From Villigracilis sp024434165 (GTDB taxonomy: Bacteria > Chloroflexota > Anaerolineae > Anaerolineales > Villigracilaceae), in assembly GCA_030263665.1 (NCBI GenBank), contig SZPK01000026.1, forward strand, positions 1-64,000: 64,000 nucleotides of DNA, written 5' to 3'. Positions 16,188-23,034 of this stretch are shown one piece after another; positions within the stretch are counted from its first letter, which is position 1, and the number at the start of each line of letters is the position of its first letter. The position numbers and the translations under genes were made by a program. The notes under the pieces were generated by a model that saw only the letters and a program-made list of their open reading frames with translations, did no database searches and was not told where the DNA came from.

Positions 16188-17489
16188 ATGAACTTCCCCC
16201 TCCCTGAATTCATCGCCGTCAGCGCAAGCAACCCGTGGACGTACGTCGTCTTCGGTCTGATCGGTTTCGCTTTCGGCTACACCCTCGAAATGTCCGGCTT
16301 CGGCGATTCGCGCAAACTTGCGGCGCAGTTCTACTTCACCGAAATGACCGTGCTCAAAGTGATGTTCACCGCCATCGTCACGGCGATGGTACTGCTCTTC
16401 GGCGCAGCGGGACTGGGCATCCTCAACTTCAACCAGGTGTGGGTCAACCCTACGTATCTCTCGTCCGGCATCCTCGGCGGGCTGATCATGGGCGTGGGCT
16501 TCATCATCGGCGGGTTCTGCCCCACCACCTCGCTCGCCTCCGCCTCCACCGGCAAAATTGACGGCATGTTCTTCATGCTCGGAGGATTCGCCGGCGCGTT
16601 CCTCTTCGGCGAAAGCGAAGCGCTCTTCACCAACTGGTGGAACAACTCCGGCTACTACGGGCGCGTCACGCTCGACCAGGTCTTCCACTTGCCCATCGGC
16701 GTCGTGGTGCTGCTCGTCGTGCTGATGGCGCTGTTCATGTTCTGGGGCGCGGAGCAGCTCGAGCGCATCTTCGGCAAAAAGGATCTGAGCCGGGAACCCA
16801 AACTTCGCATTGCAGGCGCGGGCGTACTGTTTGCGGCGGCGCTCGCCGTAGTGTTCATCGGCAGTCCCTCGCTCGAAGATAAATACAACGCCCTGACCTT
16901 CACGCGCACCGAGACCATCCCGCAAGAGAACGCCGACCCCATCGTCAACACTTATGTTTACACGGCAGATGAAATGCTCGCCAACCGCCTCGTCTTCGTC
17001 GCGCCCGCCGAAGCCTTCAAGGCAAAATACAACCAGGCGATGAATCCGGTCTATCTCGACGTGCGCTCCGAAGCGGATTACAACCTCTACCACATCGAAG
17101 ACGCGGTCAACGTGCCGCTCGAACGGATCGCCGAGGTCATTCCCGTCCTGCTCAGCGAGCCGCCGGCGAACACCGTCTTCATCGTGATGAGCAACGACGA
17201 GACCGCCGCCATCGCCGCGTGGAAGATCCTCTCCGCCTCCAGCGTGCCGAACGTGTACATCCTCGAAGGCGGAGTGAACAACTGGATTGCGTTCTTCGGG
17301 AAGGACGACAAAACGCTTCGACCCAACCCGAATGCGGGCGACGACGAATTGGGCTTTCTCTTCCCCGCGGCGTTGGGCGACCGCTACGAATCCTGTTCGC
17401 CCAATCCCATCGAATACGAAAAACTGGAGTTCGAGCAGAAGATCAAACTGCAGCTCAAACGCGATAAGAGCGGGGGCGGCTGCGGGTAG
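16188..17489 (+). CDS. YeeE/YedE-family sulfur transporter half fused to a degenerate rhodanese domain
   Basis: The protein has 433 residues from ATG 16188 (AGGAG 7 bases upstream). About 15-245 form a multi-helix membrane domain with GFAFGYTLEMSGFGDSRKLA and the family Cys in GGFCPTTSLAS. About 280-390 match a rhodanese fold (NPVYLDVRSEADYNLYHIED, then VYILEGGVNNWIAF). The catalytic loop, normally CRSGxRS, reads MSNDETAA, so the persulfide-forming Cys is replaced by Ser. The chain ends KSGGGCG, a flexible Cys tail. It probably completes the transporter of the preceding gene. The domain may bind but not turn over sulfur donors. Confidence 0.8.
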   Translation: MNFPLPEFIAVSASNPWTYVVFGLIGFAFGYTLEMSGFGDSRKLAAQFYFTEMTVLKVMFTAIVTAMVLLFGAAGLGILNFNQVWVNPTYLSSGILGGLIMGVGFIIGGFCPTTSLASASTGKIDGMFFMLGGFAGAFLFGESEALFTNWWNNSGYYGRVTLDQVFHLPIGVVVLLVVLMALFMFWGAEQLERIFGKKDLSREPKLRIAGAGVLFAAALAVVFIGSPSLEDKYNALTFTRTETIPQENADPIVNTYVYTADEMLANRLVFVAPAEAFKAKYNQAMNPVYLDVRSEADYNLYHIEDAVNVPLERIAEVIPVLLSEPPANTVFIVMSNDETAAIAAWKILSASSVPNVYILEGGVNNWIAFFGKDDKTLRPNPNAGDDELGFLFPAALGDRYESCSPNPIEYEKLEFEQKIKLQLKRDKSGGGCG

Positions 17490-17522
17490 GATAAACTTTC
17501 AGAAAACGGAAGCAGGCACCGG

Positions 17523-17563
17523 CAAGGCTCCCGAGGCGCACCGTCGCGGGAGCCTTGTCTCTT
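17523..17563 (+). terminator. Rho-independent terminator of the octaheme/sulfur operon
   Basis: A perfect 11-bp stem CAAGGCTCCCG (17523-17533) / CGGGAGCCTTG (17547-17557) with a 13-base loop leads into TCTCTTTC, 34 bases after the last stop. Confidence 0.75.
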
Positions 17564-17646
17564 TCAGGTAAAGTATACTTGCCGCTATCCATCCATCACG
17601 CGGCTGGCTGCCACCGTATTGCAACGAGGCTGGGAACATCAGCCGG

Positions 17647-17652
17647 TATAAT
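17647..17652 (+). promoter_or_regulatory. Candidate -10 box for the small orphan gene
   Basis: A perfect TATAAT stands 17 bases before the ATG at 17670, with GCAGGAG between them as ribosome site. No good -35 is seen at standard spacing. Confidence 0.35.
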
Positions 17653-17669
17653 TCCCGCAGGAGCCCATT

Positions 17670-17903
17670 ATGAACGACCTCGAAAAAATGATCATGCAGG
17701 AGATTTCGACGCTGAACGAGATGCGCCTGATTGACGTGCTTGGGTTCATCCGCTATTTGAAGGAACAGAAGCCCGTCAAACAGGAGTGGGTCGAAAAATG
17801 GTTCGAGCAGGCTCTGAAATCCGTTCACAGCCGGGAGAAGGAACTGCGCATTACCCCTGCCGACATCCAGGCACAGATCAAGAAGAACAGGAAATCCCAA
17901 TAG
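17670..17903 (+). CDS. Small hypothetical protein, 77 residues
   Basis: I do not recognise a family with certainty. The protein is charged and helical: MIMQEISTLNEMRLIDVLGF is followed by IRYLKEQK, a pattern seen in small DUF2281-like proteins and antitoxins. A ribosome site GCAGGAG and a TATAAT box lie upstream. It ends 54 bases before the sensor kinase start and reads the same way, so the two may be cotranscribed. Confidence 0.6.
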   Translation: MNDLEKMIMQEISTLNEMRLIDVLGFIRYLKEQKPVKQEWVEKWFEQALKSVHSREKELRITPADIQAQIKKNRKSQ

Positions 17904-17957
17904 CCCAAATGGGTGAAAGACGATTTTTCTGCGAGTGTTAGAATCGCCCCGGCAGTC

Positions 17958-19124
17958 ATGACCACCATCCGTACACCCGCAAAGATCATCCCCCGCGCCT
18001 TTCCCGGCATCAAACCGGACGAGGTGCAGGAGATCATCATGAACAGCCGCATCAAGACCTACCCGCCGAACACCGTGCTTTGCCGGGAGGATGCGGTCGA
18101 GCATACGTTTTACATGATCCTGGAGGGGAACTTCGAAGTCACCAAGACCATCCACAACGCCGACAAGCGCCTGCTCAAATCGCTCTCCGCCGGGGATTTC
18201 TTCGGCGAGATGGCTTTGATTCACAACGCGCCGCGCGCCGCCACCGTCACCTCGCTCACCAACGCGGTGGTGCTCGAACTGGACAAGGACGGCTTCGACC
18301 GCGTTCTGAAGCGCAGCCCGAGCGTGGCGATGGCGATGATCTCCGAGATCAGCAGCCGGTTGAGGCAGAACGACCAGCTGGCAATCGAAGACCTGCGCCT
18401 GCGCGCCGCCGAACTTGCAGACGCCTACCAGAAACTCGCCGAACAGGACCTCGCCCGCCGTGAGTTCCTCTCCAATATCACCCACGAACTGCGGACTCCC
18501 CTGATGGTCGCCAGCGGATATCTGCACGCACTCAAGAAGGGCATGCTCTCCGGCGAGCAGCTTCAATCCACCATCGAGACCGTCAGCCGCAACGTGGACC
18601 AGATCGTCAATCTCACGAACGACATCCTCTTCCTTCAGGAAATGGACCTTGTCCTGCCGGATTTCCAGCCAGTGAACATGCTGGACGTGGTCGAAAGCGT
18701 CATCAGGAAATACGAGGGCAGGGCAAAGGCGAAGGGCATCTCGCTCAGCGTCAAGGGGCGCATCCAGGTCCCGCCCGTTCAGGGCGATGAAGCGTCTCTG
18801 GAACGCGCCATCACCGCGCTGGTGGATAACGCCATCAAGTTCAGCCATCCGAACGGTTCGGTGGAAATCCGCCTTGCCGAGCAGGGCAACCATGTGACGA
18901 TCAGCGTGGAAGATCATGGCATTGGCATTGACCCGCAGATTCGTCCGCGCATCTTCGACCGCTTCTTCCACATCGAAAAAAGCGGGGAGGAGTTATACAG
19001 CGGCATCGGCATCGGTCTTTCGATCACGCGCCAGGTCATTCAACAGCACCGCGGCACGCTGGATGTGACAAGCGAACCCGGCAAGGGAAGCACCTTCACC
19101 ATATCCCTTTTGAAATGGAAATAA
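17958..19124 (+). CDS. Soluble sensor histidine kinase with N-terminal cyclic-nucleotide-binding domain
   Basis: The protein has 388 residues from ATG 17958; a GTG at 17913 would add 15 residues. About 10-125 are a cNMP-binding domain of the CRP type (EHTFYMILEGNFEVTKT, then SAGDFFGEMALIHNAPRAAT, the phosphate-binding-cassette region). A coiled coil (about 135-165) leads to the HisKA helix with EFLSNITHELRTPLMVASGY, and a HATPase domain with DNAIKFSHPNG, EDHGIGIDP and GIGIGLSITRQ. No transmembrane segment is present, so the input is cytoplasmic. No response regulator is adjacent, making it an orphan. The ligand (cAMP, cGMP or none) is not decided by the sequence. Confidence 0.85.
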   Translation: MTTIRTPAKIIPRAFPGIKPDEVQEIIMNSRIKTYPPNTVLCREDAVEHTFYMILEGNFEVTKTIHNADKRLLKSLSAGDFFGEMALIHNAPRAATVTSLTNAVVLELDKDGFDRVLKRSPSVAMAMISEISSRLRQNDQLAIEDLRLRAAELADAYQKLAEQDLARREFLSNITHELRTPLMVASGYLHALKKGMLSGEQLQSTIETVSRNVDQIVNLTNDILFLQEMDLVLPDFQPVNMLDVVESVIRKYEGRAKAKGISLSVKGRIQVPPVQGDEASLERAITALVDNAIKFSHPNGSVEIRLAEQGNHVTISVEDHGIGIDPQIRPRIFDRFFHIEKSGEELYSGIGIGLSITRQVIQQHRGTLDVTSEPGKGSTFTISLLKWK

Positions 19125-19169
19125 TCTCCGGGGGATAACTCAACAACGAACCCAACCTGCTGGAGAACC

Positions 19170-19973
19170 ATGCAATCGAAACATCCCGGCATCATCGCAC
19201 TGATTGCAACAAGCGCAATACTCCTCGCGGCATGCCGCGGCGGGAGCGAGCCCCCGGTTGTCGTCTTTCCGCCGACCATGCCGGCGGCGGAAGCCCAACA
19301 AACGCCCGGCATCTCCACCAACAGCGGTCTGTGCCAGAACGATCTCTTCCCGGTAAAACCCGGCGCAACATGGACGTACCTCAGCACGGGCGGTCCGGGC
19401 GGCGATTTCGCCTACACCAATTCGATCACAGAAGTCCGCGAAAACGGTTTCATCCTCAGCGCCGCCTTTGCCGACCTCACCCGCACCCAGGAATGGTCGT
19501 GCGAGCCGGGCGGCTTGAAGGCGCTCCAACTCGGAGGAGACTCAATCGCCGGTATCTCCACCCAAACCATGACAGCCGAGTTTACGACAATCGCGGCGGA
19601 GGGTCTCAGCCTGCCGAGGGAAATCACGTCGGGAATGCAATGGCAGTTCAACCTGGGGCTGGAAGGCTCCGTTGCCATGCCGGGCGAACAACAGACGCAG
19701 TCCACCGGTGCGTATTCGGTTGCGATGCAGGCACTGGGAAGGGAGAGCGTCACCGTGCCAGCGGGTACGTTCGAGGCGGTCAAAATCCAGGCGACCACCA
19801 CCGTGCAGCTCAACGCCGATTTTCAAGGCGTTCCCGTACCGATCACGGCGAACGTTTCCAGCATTCTGTGGTTCGCCCCCGGAGTCGGGTTCATCAAATC
19901 CATCGAAAACAGCGATTTCAGCGGCTCTCCCTACACAGCCACAACGGAACTGCAAACGTACACCATCCCCTGA
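19170..19973 (+). CDS. Lipoprotein of unknown function, 267 residues
   Basis: A lipoprotein signal peptide ends in the lipobox LLAAC at about residue 22, so the mature protein is lipid-anchored outside the membrane. The rest is a beta-rich domain containing LFPVKPGATWTYLSTGG and, near 190, SVTVPAGTFEAVKIQATTT. This pattern resembles secreted domains around DUF3108-type proteins, but I cannot assign a function. It follows the sensor kinase by 45 bases on the same strand and converges with the Nudix gene with only one base between them. Confidence 0.7.
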   Translation: MQSKHPGIIALIATSAILLAACRGGSEPPVVVFPPTMPAAEAQQTPGISTNSGLCQNDLFPVKPGATWTYLSTGGPGGDFAYTNSITEVRENGFILSAAFADLTRTQEWSCEPGGLKALQLGGDSIAGISTQTMTAEFTTIAAEGLSLPREITSGMQWQFNLGLEGSVAMPGEQQTQSTGAYSVAMQALGRESVTVPAGTFEAVKIQATTTVQLNADFQGVPVPITANVSSILWFAPGVGFIKSIENSDFSGSPYTATTELQTYTIP

Positions 19974-19974
19974 T

Positions 19975-20469
19975 TCATTCGGCAAAAACGACGGTCAACT
20001 TTCCATCCTCGTAATACGAGCGCGCGGAAAACGGCGGACTTCCTTTTTGCATTTTGTGGATTCGTTCCAGCAGGACGGGCAAATCCTCCACCACCGGCAG
20101 ATGAAGAACCGTTTCTTTCGGGACCCATTCCACGAGTCCTTCCTTCGAGGCTTGGGCTTCGCCCTGAGCGTTTTCCCCTACAAAGACAAACAGGCAGATT
20201 CCCACCTCCCCCGCATCCACGATGACCGTGCCGCACAGCCACAAATCCGCATGGATGCCTGCCTCTTCGAGCAGTTCTCTGCGCGCGGCAGAGAGCGCAT
20301 CCTCACCGCGTTCCACGTGCCCGCCCAGACAGTTGTACTTCCCCGCCCACAGGCGTTTCGTGGGCGCGCCTTTGATCAACAAATATTCCTCTCCGCGCCG
20401 GGCAAAAATCGCCGTGCGGGGGATGAGCATGTATCTGTCTTTCGTTACGCCTTGATCGGATTGGGGCAT
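19975..20469 (-). CDS. Nudix hydrolase (MutT-like)
   Basis: The protein has 164 residues. The complete Nudix box GX5EX7REUXEEXGU is present in the stretch GHVERGEDALSAARRELLEE followed by AGI, which binds the metal used to cleave nucleoside diphosphates linked to another group. It is preceded by KRLWAGKYNCLGG, as in MutT/8-oxo-dGTPase-type members. Substrate is not determined. The start at 20469 has no clear ribosome site; an internal ATG at residue 14 is possible. Confidence 0.85.
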   Translation of the reverse strand: MPQSDQGVTKDRYMLIPRTAIFARRGEEYLLIKGAPTKRLWAGKYNCLGGHVERGEDALSAARRELLEEAGIHADLWLCGTVIVDAGEVGICLFVFVGENAQGEAQASKEGLVEWVPKETVLHLPVVEDLPVLLERIHKMQKGSPPFSARSYYEDGKLTVVFAE

Positions 20470-20640
20470 GGGGAGAGTCTGGAGACCAGAGCCTGGAGAC
20501 TGGAGACTGGTAAGCGTTCGAGGCTGCTCCGCGTTGACCTGTCCAATCTCCCTGTTTATAATCTGCTCATCTTATTTTAACCCATGCGGTAAGACATTGC
20601 GCAGTGAACAGCCGGTACACGGCGCATTATTTTGGACACC
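20470..20640. other. Intergenic spacer with CTGGAGACTGGAGACTGG words
   Basis: Bases 20468-20515 are tandem variants of CTGGAGACTGGAGACTGG with an inverted start, like the spacer at 12714. The remainder to about 20640 shows no gene that I can support. Confidence 0.4.
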
Positions 20641-20644
20641 TGCC

Positions 20645-20758
20645 ACACCGCGCCTTTTCCCTGGACTATCCATCCAGGACAGGCTGGCTGCCCCAGCGCA
20701 GGTACCCCATTCGCTCGGCTTGGAGCGGCGTCGCAAACCGTTGGCTTGCCCCTTCCAA
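20645..20758 (+). repeat. Cassette-associated attC-like repeat, copy 1 (right half)
   Basis: The run GGCTGCCCCAGCGCAGGTAC, then GGCGTCGCAAACCGTTGGCT, aligns with the right half of copy 2 (21154-21379), sharing TGCCCCAGCGC, a GGTAYCCC block and GCAAACCGYTGG. It ends just before the promoter of the decayed toxin-antitoxin pair, so copies 1 and 2 flank that gene unit. Confidence 0.5.
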
Positions 20759-20773
20759 AATTGAGTCGCTGAA

Positions 20774-20803
20774 AATATTATCGCTTCGTGATATTATCAG
20801 CGC
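20774..20803 (+). promoter_or_regulatory. Relic promoter/operator of higBA
   Basis: The octamer ATATTATC occurs twice (about 20775 and 20791) directly before the ATG of the higB remnant. Such tandem AT-rich words are typical operator positions in autoregulated toxin-antitoxin operons. Confidence 0.35.
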
Positions 20804-21141
20804 ATGATAGAGTCTTTCGCCTCCGAAGAAACCGAGAAAATCTTTCGGGGTCAAGTCTCAAAGATATTCAGCGAACCGCCCGCCGCAACTCGAAGATTTC
20901 ATGAAGCCGCTTGGTTTGAGACAGTATCATTTGGCGCATGACATCGGCGTTACTCCAATTCGCATCAGTCAAATCGTGAATGGCGAGCGCTCTATTACCG
21001 TTGATACTGCCATGCGCCCTGCTCGGTATTTTGGTACAAGTGCGGTATGACTTGGAGGTTGCAGAGAGCGAATTGAGCGACAAAATCAGTCGTGAAGTCA
21101 ATGAAGTCAAGGTGCGTGATAAAACGCCAAGTCACGTGTAG
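20804..21141 (+). pseudogene. Decayed higB-higA toxin-antitoxin pair
   Basis: ATG 20804 opens a frame whose first 19 codons read MIESFASEETEKIFRGQVS, the usual N-terminus of HigB toxins; the toxin body is missing. After a frame change, bases about 20883-21042 encode an XRE antitoxin body: LEDFMKPLGLRQYHLAHDIG, VTPIRISQIVNGERS, ARYFGTSA. A second frame change continues with RYDLEVAESELSDKISREV up to TAG 21139-21141, the normal HigA C-terminus. The segment expected between FGTSA and RYDLE (about EFWLNLQ) is missing, and the sequence AGTGCGG sits exactly at the joint, as expected for slippage between two direct repeats. Flanking attC-like repeats suggest it arrived as a cassette. Confidence 0.75.
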
Positions 21142-21153
21142 GGCGAAAGGCCA

Positions 21154-21379
21154 GCCAACACAGCATACACCCGTCCCCGCTGCACTGCGCGGGGCGAACG
21201 ACCTGATCCTCGGGCGAACATCGAGGGCAGGCGCTGGGGACTGCCGCCTTCGGCGGTGTGCGCACATCCCAGGCATTTTTCTACGCCTTAGCATTTTTCT
21301 GGTTGGACGGCTTCGCCGTCCCTGCCCCAGCGCGGGTATCCCGTAAAGAGCGCACGGGTCGAGCCGCAAACCGCTGGGC
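21154..21379 (+). repeat. Cassette-associated attC-like repeat, copy 2 (complete)
   Basis: The element begins GCCAACACAGCATACACCCG and ends GCAAACCGCTGGGC. Its arms pair imperfectly: the outer GCC-A-C/G-TGGGC boxes, ACCCG/CGGGT, and inner GGCGCTGGGG/GCCCCAGCGC, with small hairpins CCGCC-TTC-GGCGG and GGACGGC-TTC-GCCGTCC in the middle. The outer boxes resemble the RYYYAAC/GTTRRRY ends of integron attC sites, but 226 bases is longer than normal attC sites. It separates the decayed higBA unit from the GNAT gene. Confidence 0.5.
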
Positions 21380-21424
21380 GGCAAGTGCCAGCCTGCCAAT
21401 TACCCAAAACAAACAGAAGCCACA

Positions 21425-22069
21425 ATGAGAGAAGAAGAAATTCCAGATTACAACATTTTTATGATGTGTGAGCAGCTCAACAGGTCCGCATTGACAGAAT
21501 TGAGCGCTGGTTATTATTTTAGAAATTGCAGACCAGATGAATTGGAAACCTGGAAAGCATTTCCTTTTGACAGTGAAAGAGTGCCCGAAGAGTATGAGGG
21601 CTTTATGAACAAAATAATAAACGACTCTTACGGCAAAAATATGGATGTTTTCTTTCAAAACACACTTTTTGTCTGCGATAAAGAAGACAAGCCAGTTGCA
21701 ACTTGTTCCCACTGGAAAGCATACGGAAAGATAAATTCAATTCATTGGCTAAAGACTCTAAAAGCCCATGAAGGAAAGGGACTGGGCAGAGCTGTACTTT
21801 CTGCAATAATGAGGCGTTTTGACAGCAACGACTATCCAATTTACCTGCATACACAACCAGGAAGTTTCAGGGCAATAAAGTTATATTCCGATTTTGGATT
21901 TCACCTGCTTAGAGGAGGGCAACTCGGAACAAGGGTGAATGAACTGGAAAAGTGCCTGCCAATTCTCAAAGAATTTATGCCAAAAAAAGATTTTGAACGC
22001 CTGAAAATTACTGATACGCCAGACGAGTTGATCAAATTATTAGAGAATGAAACAACAATACAATTTTGA
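21425..22069 (+). CDS. GNAT-family N-acetyltransferase (AT-rich, cassette-borne)
   Basis: The protein has 214 residues. The acetyl-CoA-binding motif A is visible near 120: LKTLKAHEGKGLGRAVLSAI, followed by motif-B-like FRAIKLYSDFGFHLLRGG. The substrate is unknown. Base composition is clearly richer in A and T than the neighbouring chromosome genes, and the gene lies between two copies of the cassette-associated repeat, which suggests recent horizontal acquisition. No strong ribosome site precedes the ATG. Confidence 0.8.
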   Translation: MREEEIPDYNIFMMCEQLNRSALTELSAGYYFRNCRPDELETWKAFPFDSERVPEEYEGFMNKIINDSYGKNMDVFFQNTLFVCDKEDKPVATCSHWKAYGKINSIHWLKTLKAHEGKGLGRAVLSAIMRRFDSNDYPIYLHTQPGSFRAIKLYSDFGFHLLRGGQLGTRVNELEKCLPILKEFMPKKDFERLKITDTPDELIKLLENETTIQF

Positions 22070-22170
22070 AAAAGCCCTCATGAACAATTATTCTGATAGG
22101 GCAAGACATATTAGCAACAGACTAGGTAAAATTTTAGTCATTTACATAAGTATTGAAATTATCCTCCAAC

Positions 22171-22268
22171 TAAGTAGTCGGTCGAAATAAATTTTACAAA
22201 AATACGCTCCCGGCGGCGTCCCCGCCGCCGAGGACGGCGGCATGAGCAGGAATTTGTTTTCTAAAAAT
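22171..22268. repeat. MITE-like palindromic repeat, family 1, copy B (inverted, one end lost)
   Basis: The left end TAAGTAGTCGGTCGAAATAA matches the inverted right end of copy C. A GC-rich core (GGCGGCGTCCCCGCCGCCG) and GAGCAGGAATTTGTTTTCTA match the inverted left part of copies A and C. The final ~18 bases of the element (CTTACGACCGACTACTTA in a full copy) are missing and replaced by coding-like sequence. Confidence 0.65.
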
Positions 22269-22676
22269 GCTCAAATGCTTTGGAAGGAAAATGGGCTTTC
22301 AGATTATGAAATTATTGTAACTGGCAATAAATTCTACGGCAACAACAATCACCCATGCACACTTTCTTACCAAAAAATTGTTTTTGAAAATGAGCTAGCC
22401 ATAGCTGGCAACCATTTAGCAGAATGTCAGACCAATTACAATGAAATAGCAATAAGCAGATTCTTTGAATATATAGGCAGCGAATTATCGGGAATAAATA
22501 TCATTCTTACTGATTGGGCTATAGAGTTTGACAACAAATATGGGTTTGTCACTTTTTACAGAATAGATTATAGAGGTTCAGTACTATTTCCCAACAAAAA
22601 TAGCGTTAGCATTTTCCCTCAGAGCGATTATGATTTCAAAACATTTGGAATTGCTGAGTTTCACCCAATAAGATGA
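22242..22676 (+). CDS. Orphan ORF, 144 residues, start codon inside a MITE-like repeat
   Basis: Nothing I recognise with confidence; LWKENGLSDYEIIVTGNKFY near the N-terminus is reminiscent of small DUF6174-type proteins. The first nine codons (MSRNLFSKN) are repeat DNA: GAGCAGGAATTTGTTTTCTA is the inner segment of the palindromic family. The native start was therefore probably lost or lies at the internal ATG giving MLWKENG. The gene is AT-rich like its GNAT neighbour and is followed by a further attC-like repeat. It could be a 5'-truncated gene fragment or a new fusion start. Confidence 0.5.
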   Translation: MSRNLFSKNAQMLWKENGLSDYEIIVTGNKFYGNNNHPCTLSYQKIVFENELAIAGNHLAECQTNYNEIAISRFFEYIGSELSGINIILTDWAIEFDNKYGFVTFYRIDYRGSVLFPNKNSVSIFPQSDYDFKTFGIAEFHPIR

Positions 22677-22685
22677 AACTGCAAA

Positions 22686-22830
22686 TTGCCACTGCCCACC
22701 AAAGCGTTCACCCCGTTTCCGCTGCCCTGCGCGGGGCGAACGGCCTGACCCTTGGACGAACACCGAGGACAGGCGTTGGGGACTGCCGCCTTCGGCGGCG
22801 TGCGCACATCCCACCTGCGCCTTGCCGCAC
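22686..22830 (+). repeat. Cassette-associated attC-like repeat, copy 3 (left part)
   Basis: From GCCCACCAAAGCGTTCACCC through TGCGCGGGGCGAACGGCCTG and GGCGTTGGGGACTGCCGCCT to GTGCGCACATCCCA it follows copy 2 closely. The right half is missing or strongly diverged. It closes the orphan-ORF unit. Confidence 0.5.
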
Positions 22831-23034
22831 ATTCGAAACTTGAAATCAAATGCACTCGCTGGTTTTAGCCTTTGCATTACGCCCATACAGGCATCCAGGT
22901 TTGCAGAGAAACAAACGTTATGGTTTAAAGAGCGGATACCTCCGGGGGAATACGGCGCGGCACCCCCAACCAAGGTTATAATTGCGTAACCGTTTTCATA
23001 GATCCGCCCGCCCGAAAGTAAAATTACAACCACC
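22831..23034. other. Intergenic spacer before the TPR gene
   Basis: A TATAAT at about 22976-22981 could be the -10 of the TPR gene at 23035, giving a leader of about 47 bases. No -35 and no gene are evident in the remainder. Confidence 0.35.

Noticed and set aside
20645..22830. Classical integron array
   Set aside because: No integrase gene is present and the repeats are longer than normal attC sites, so only attC-like is claimed.
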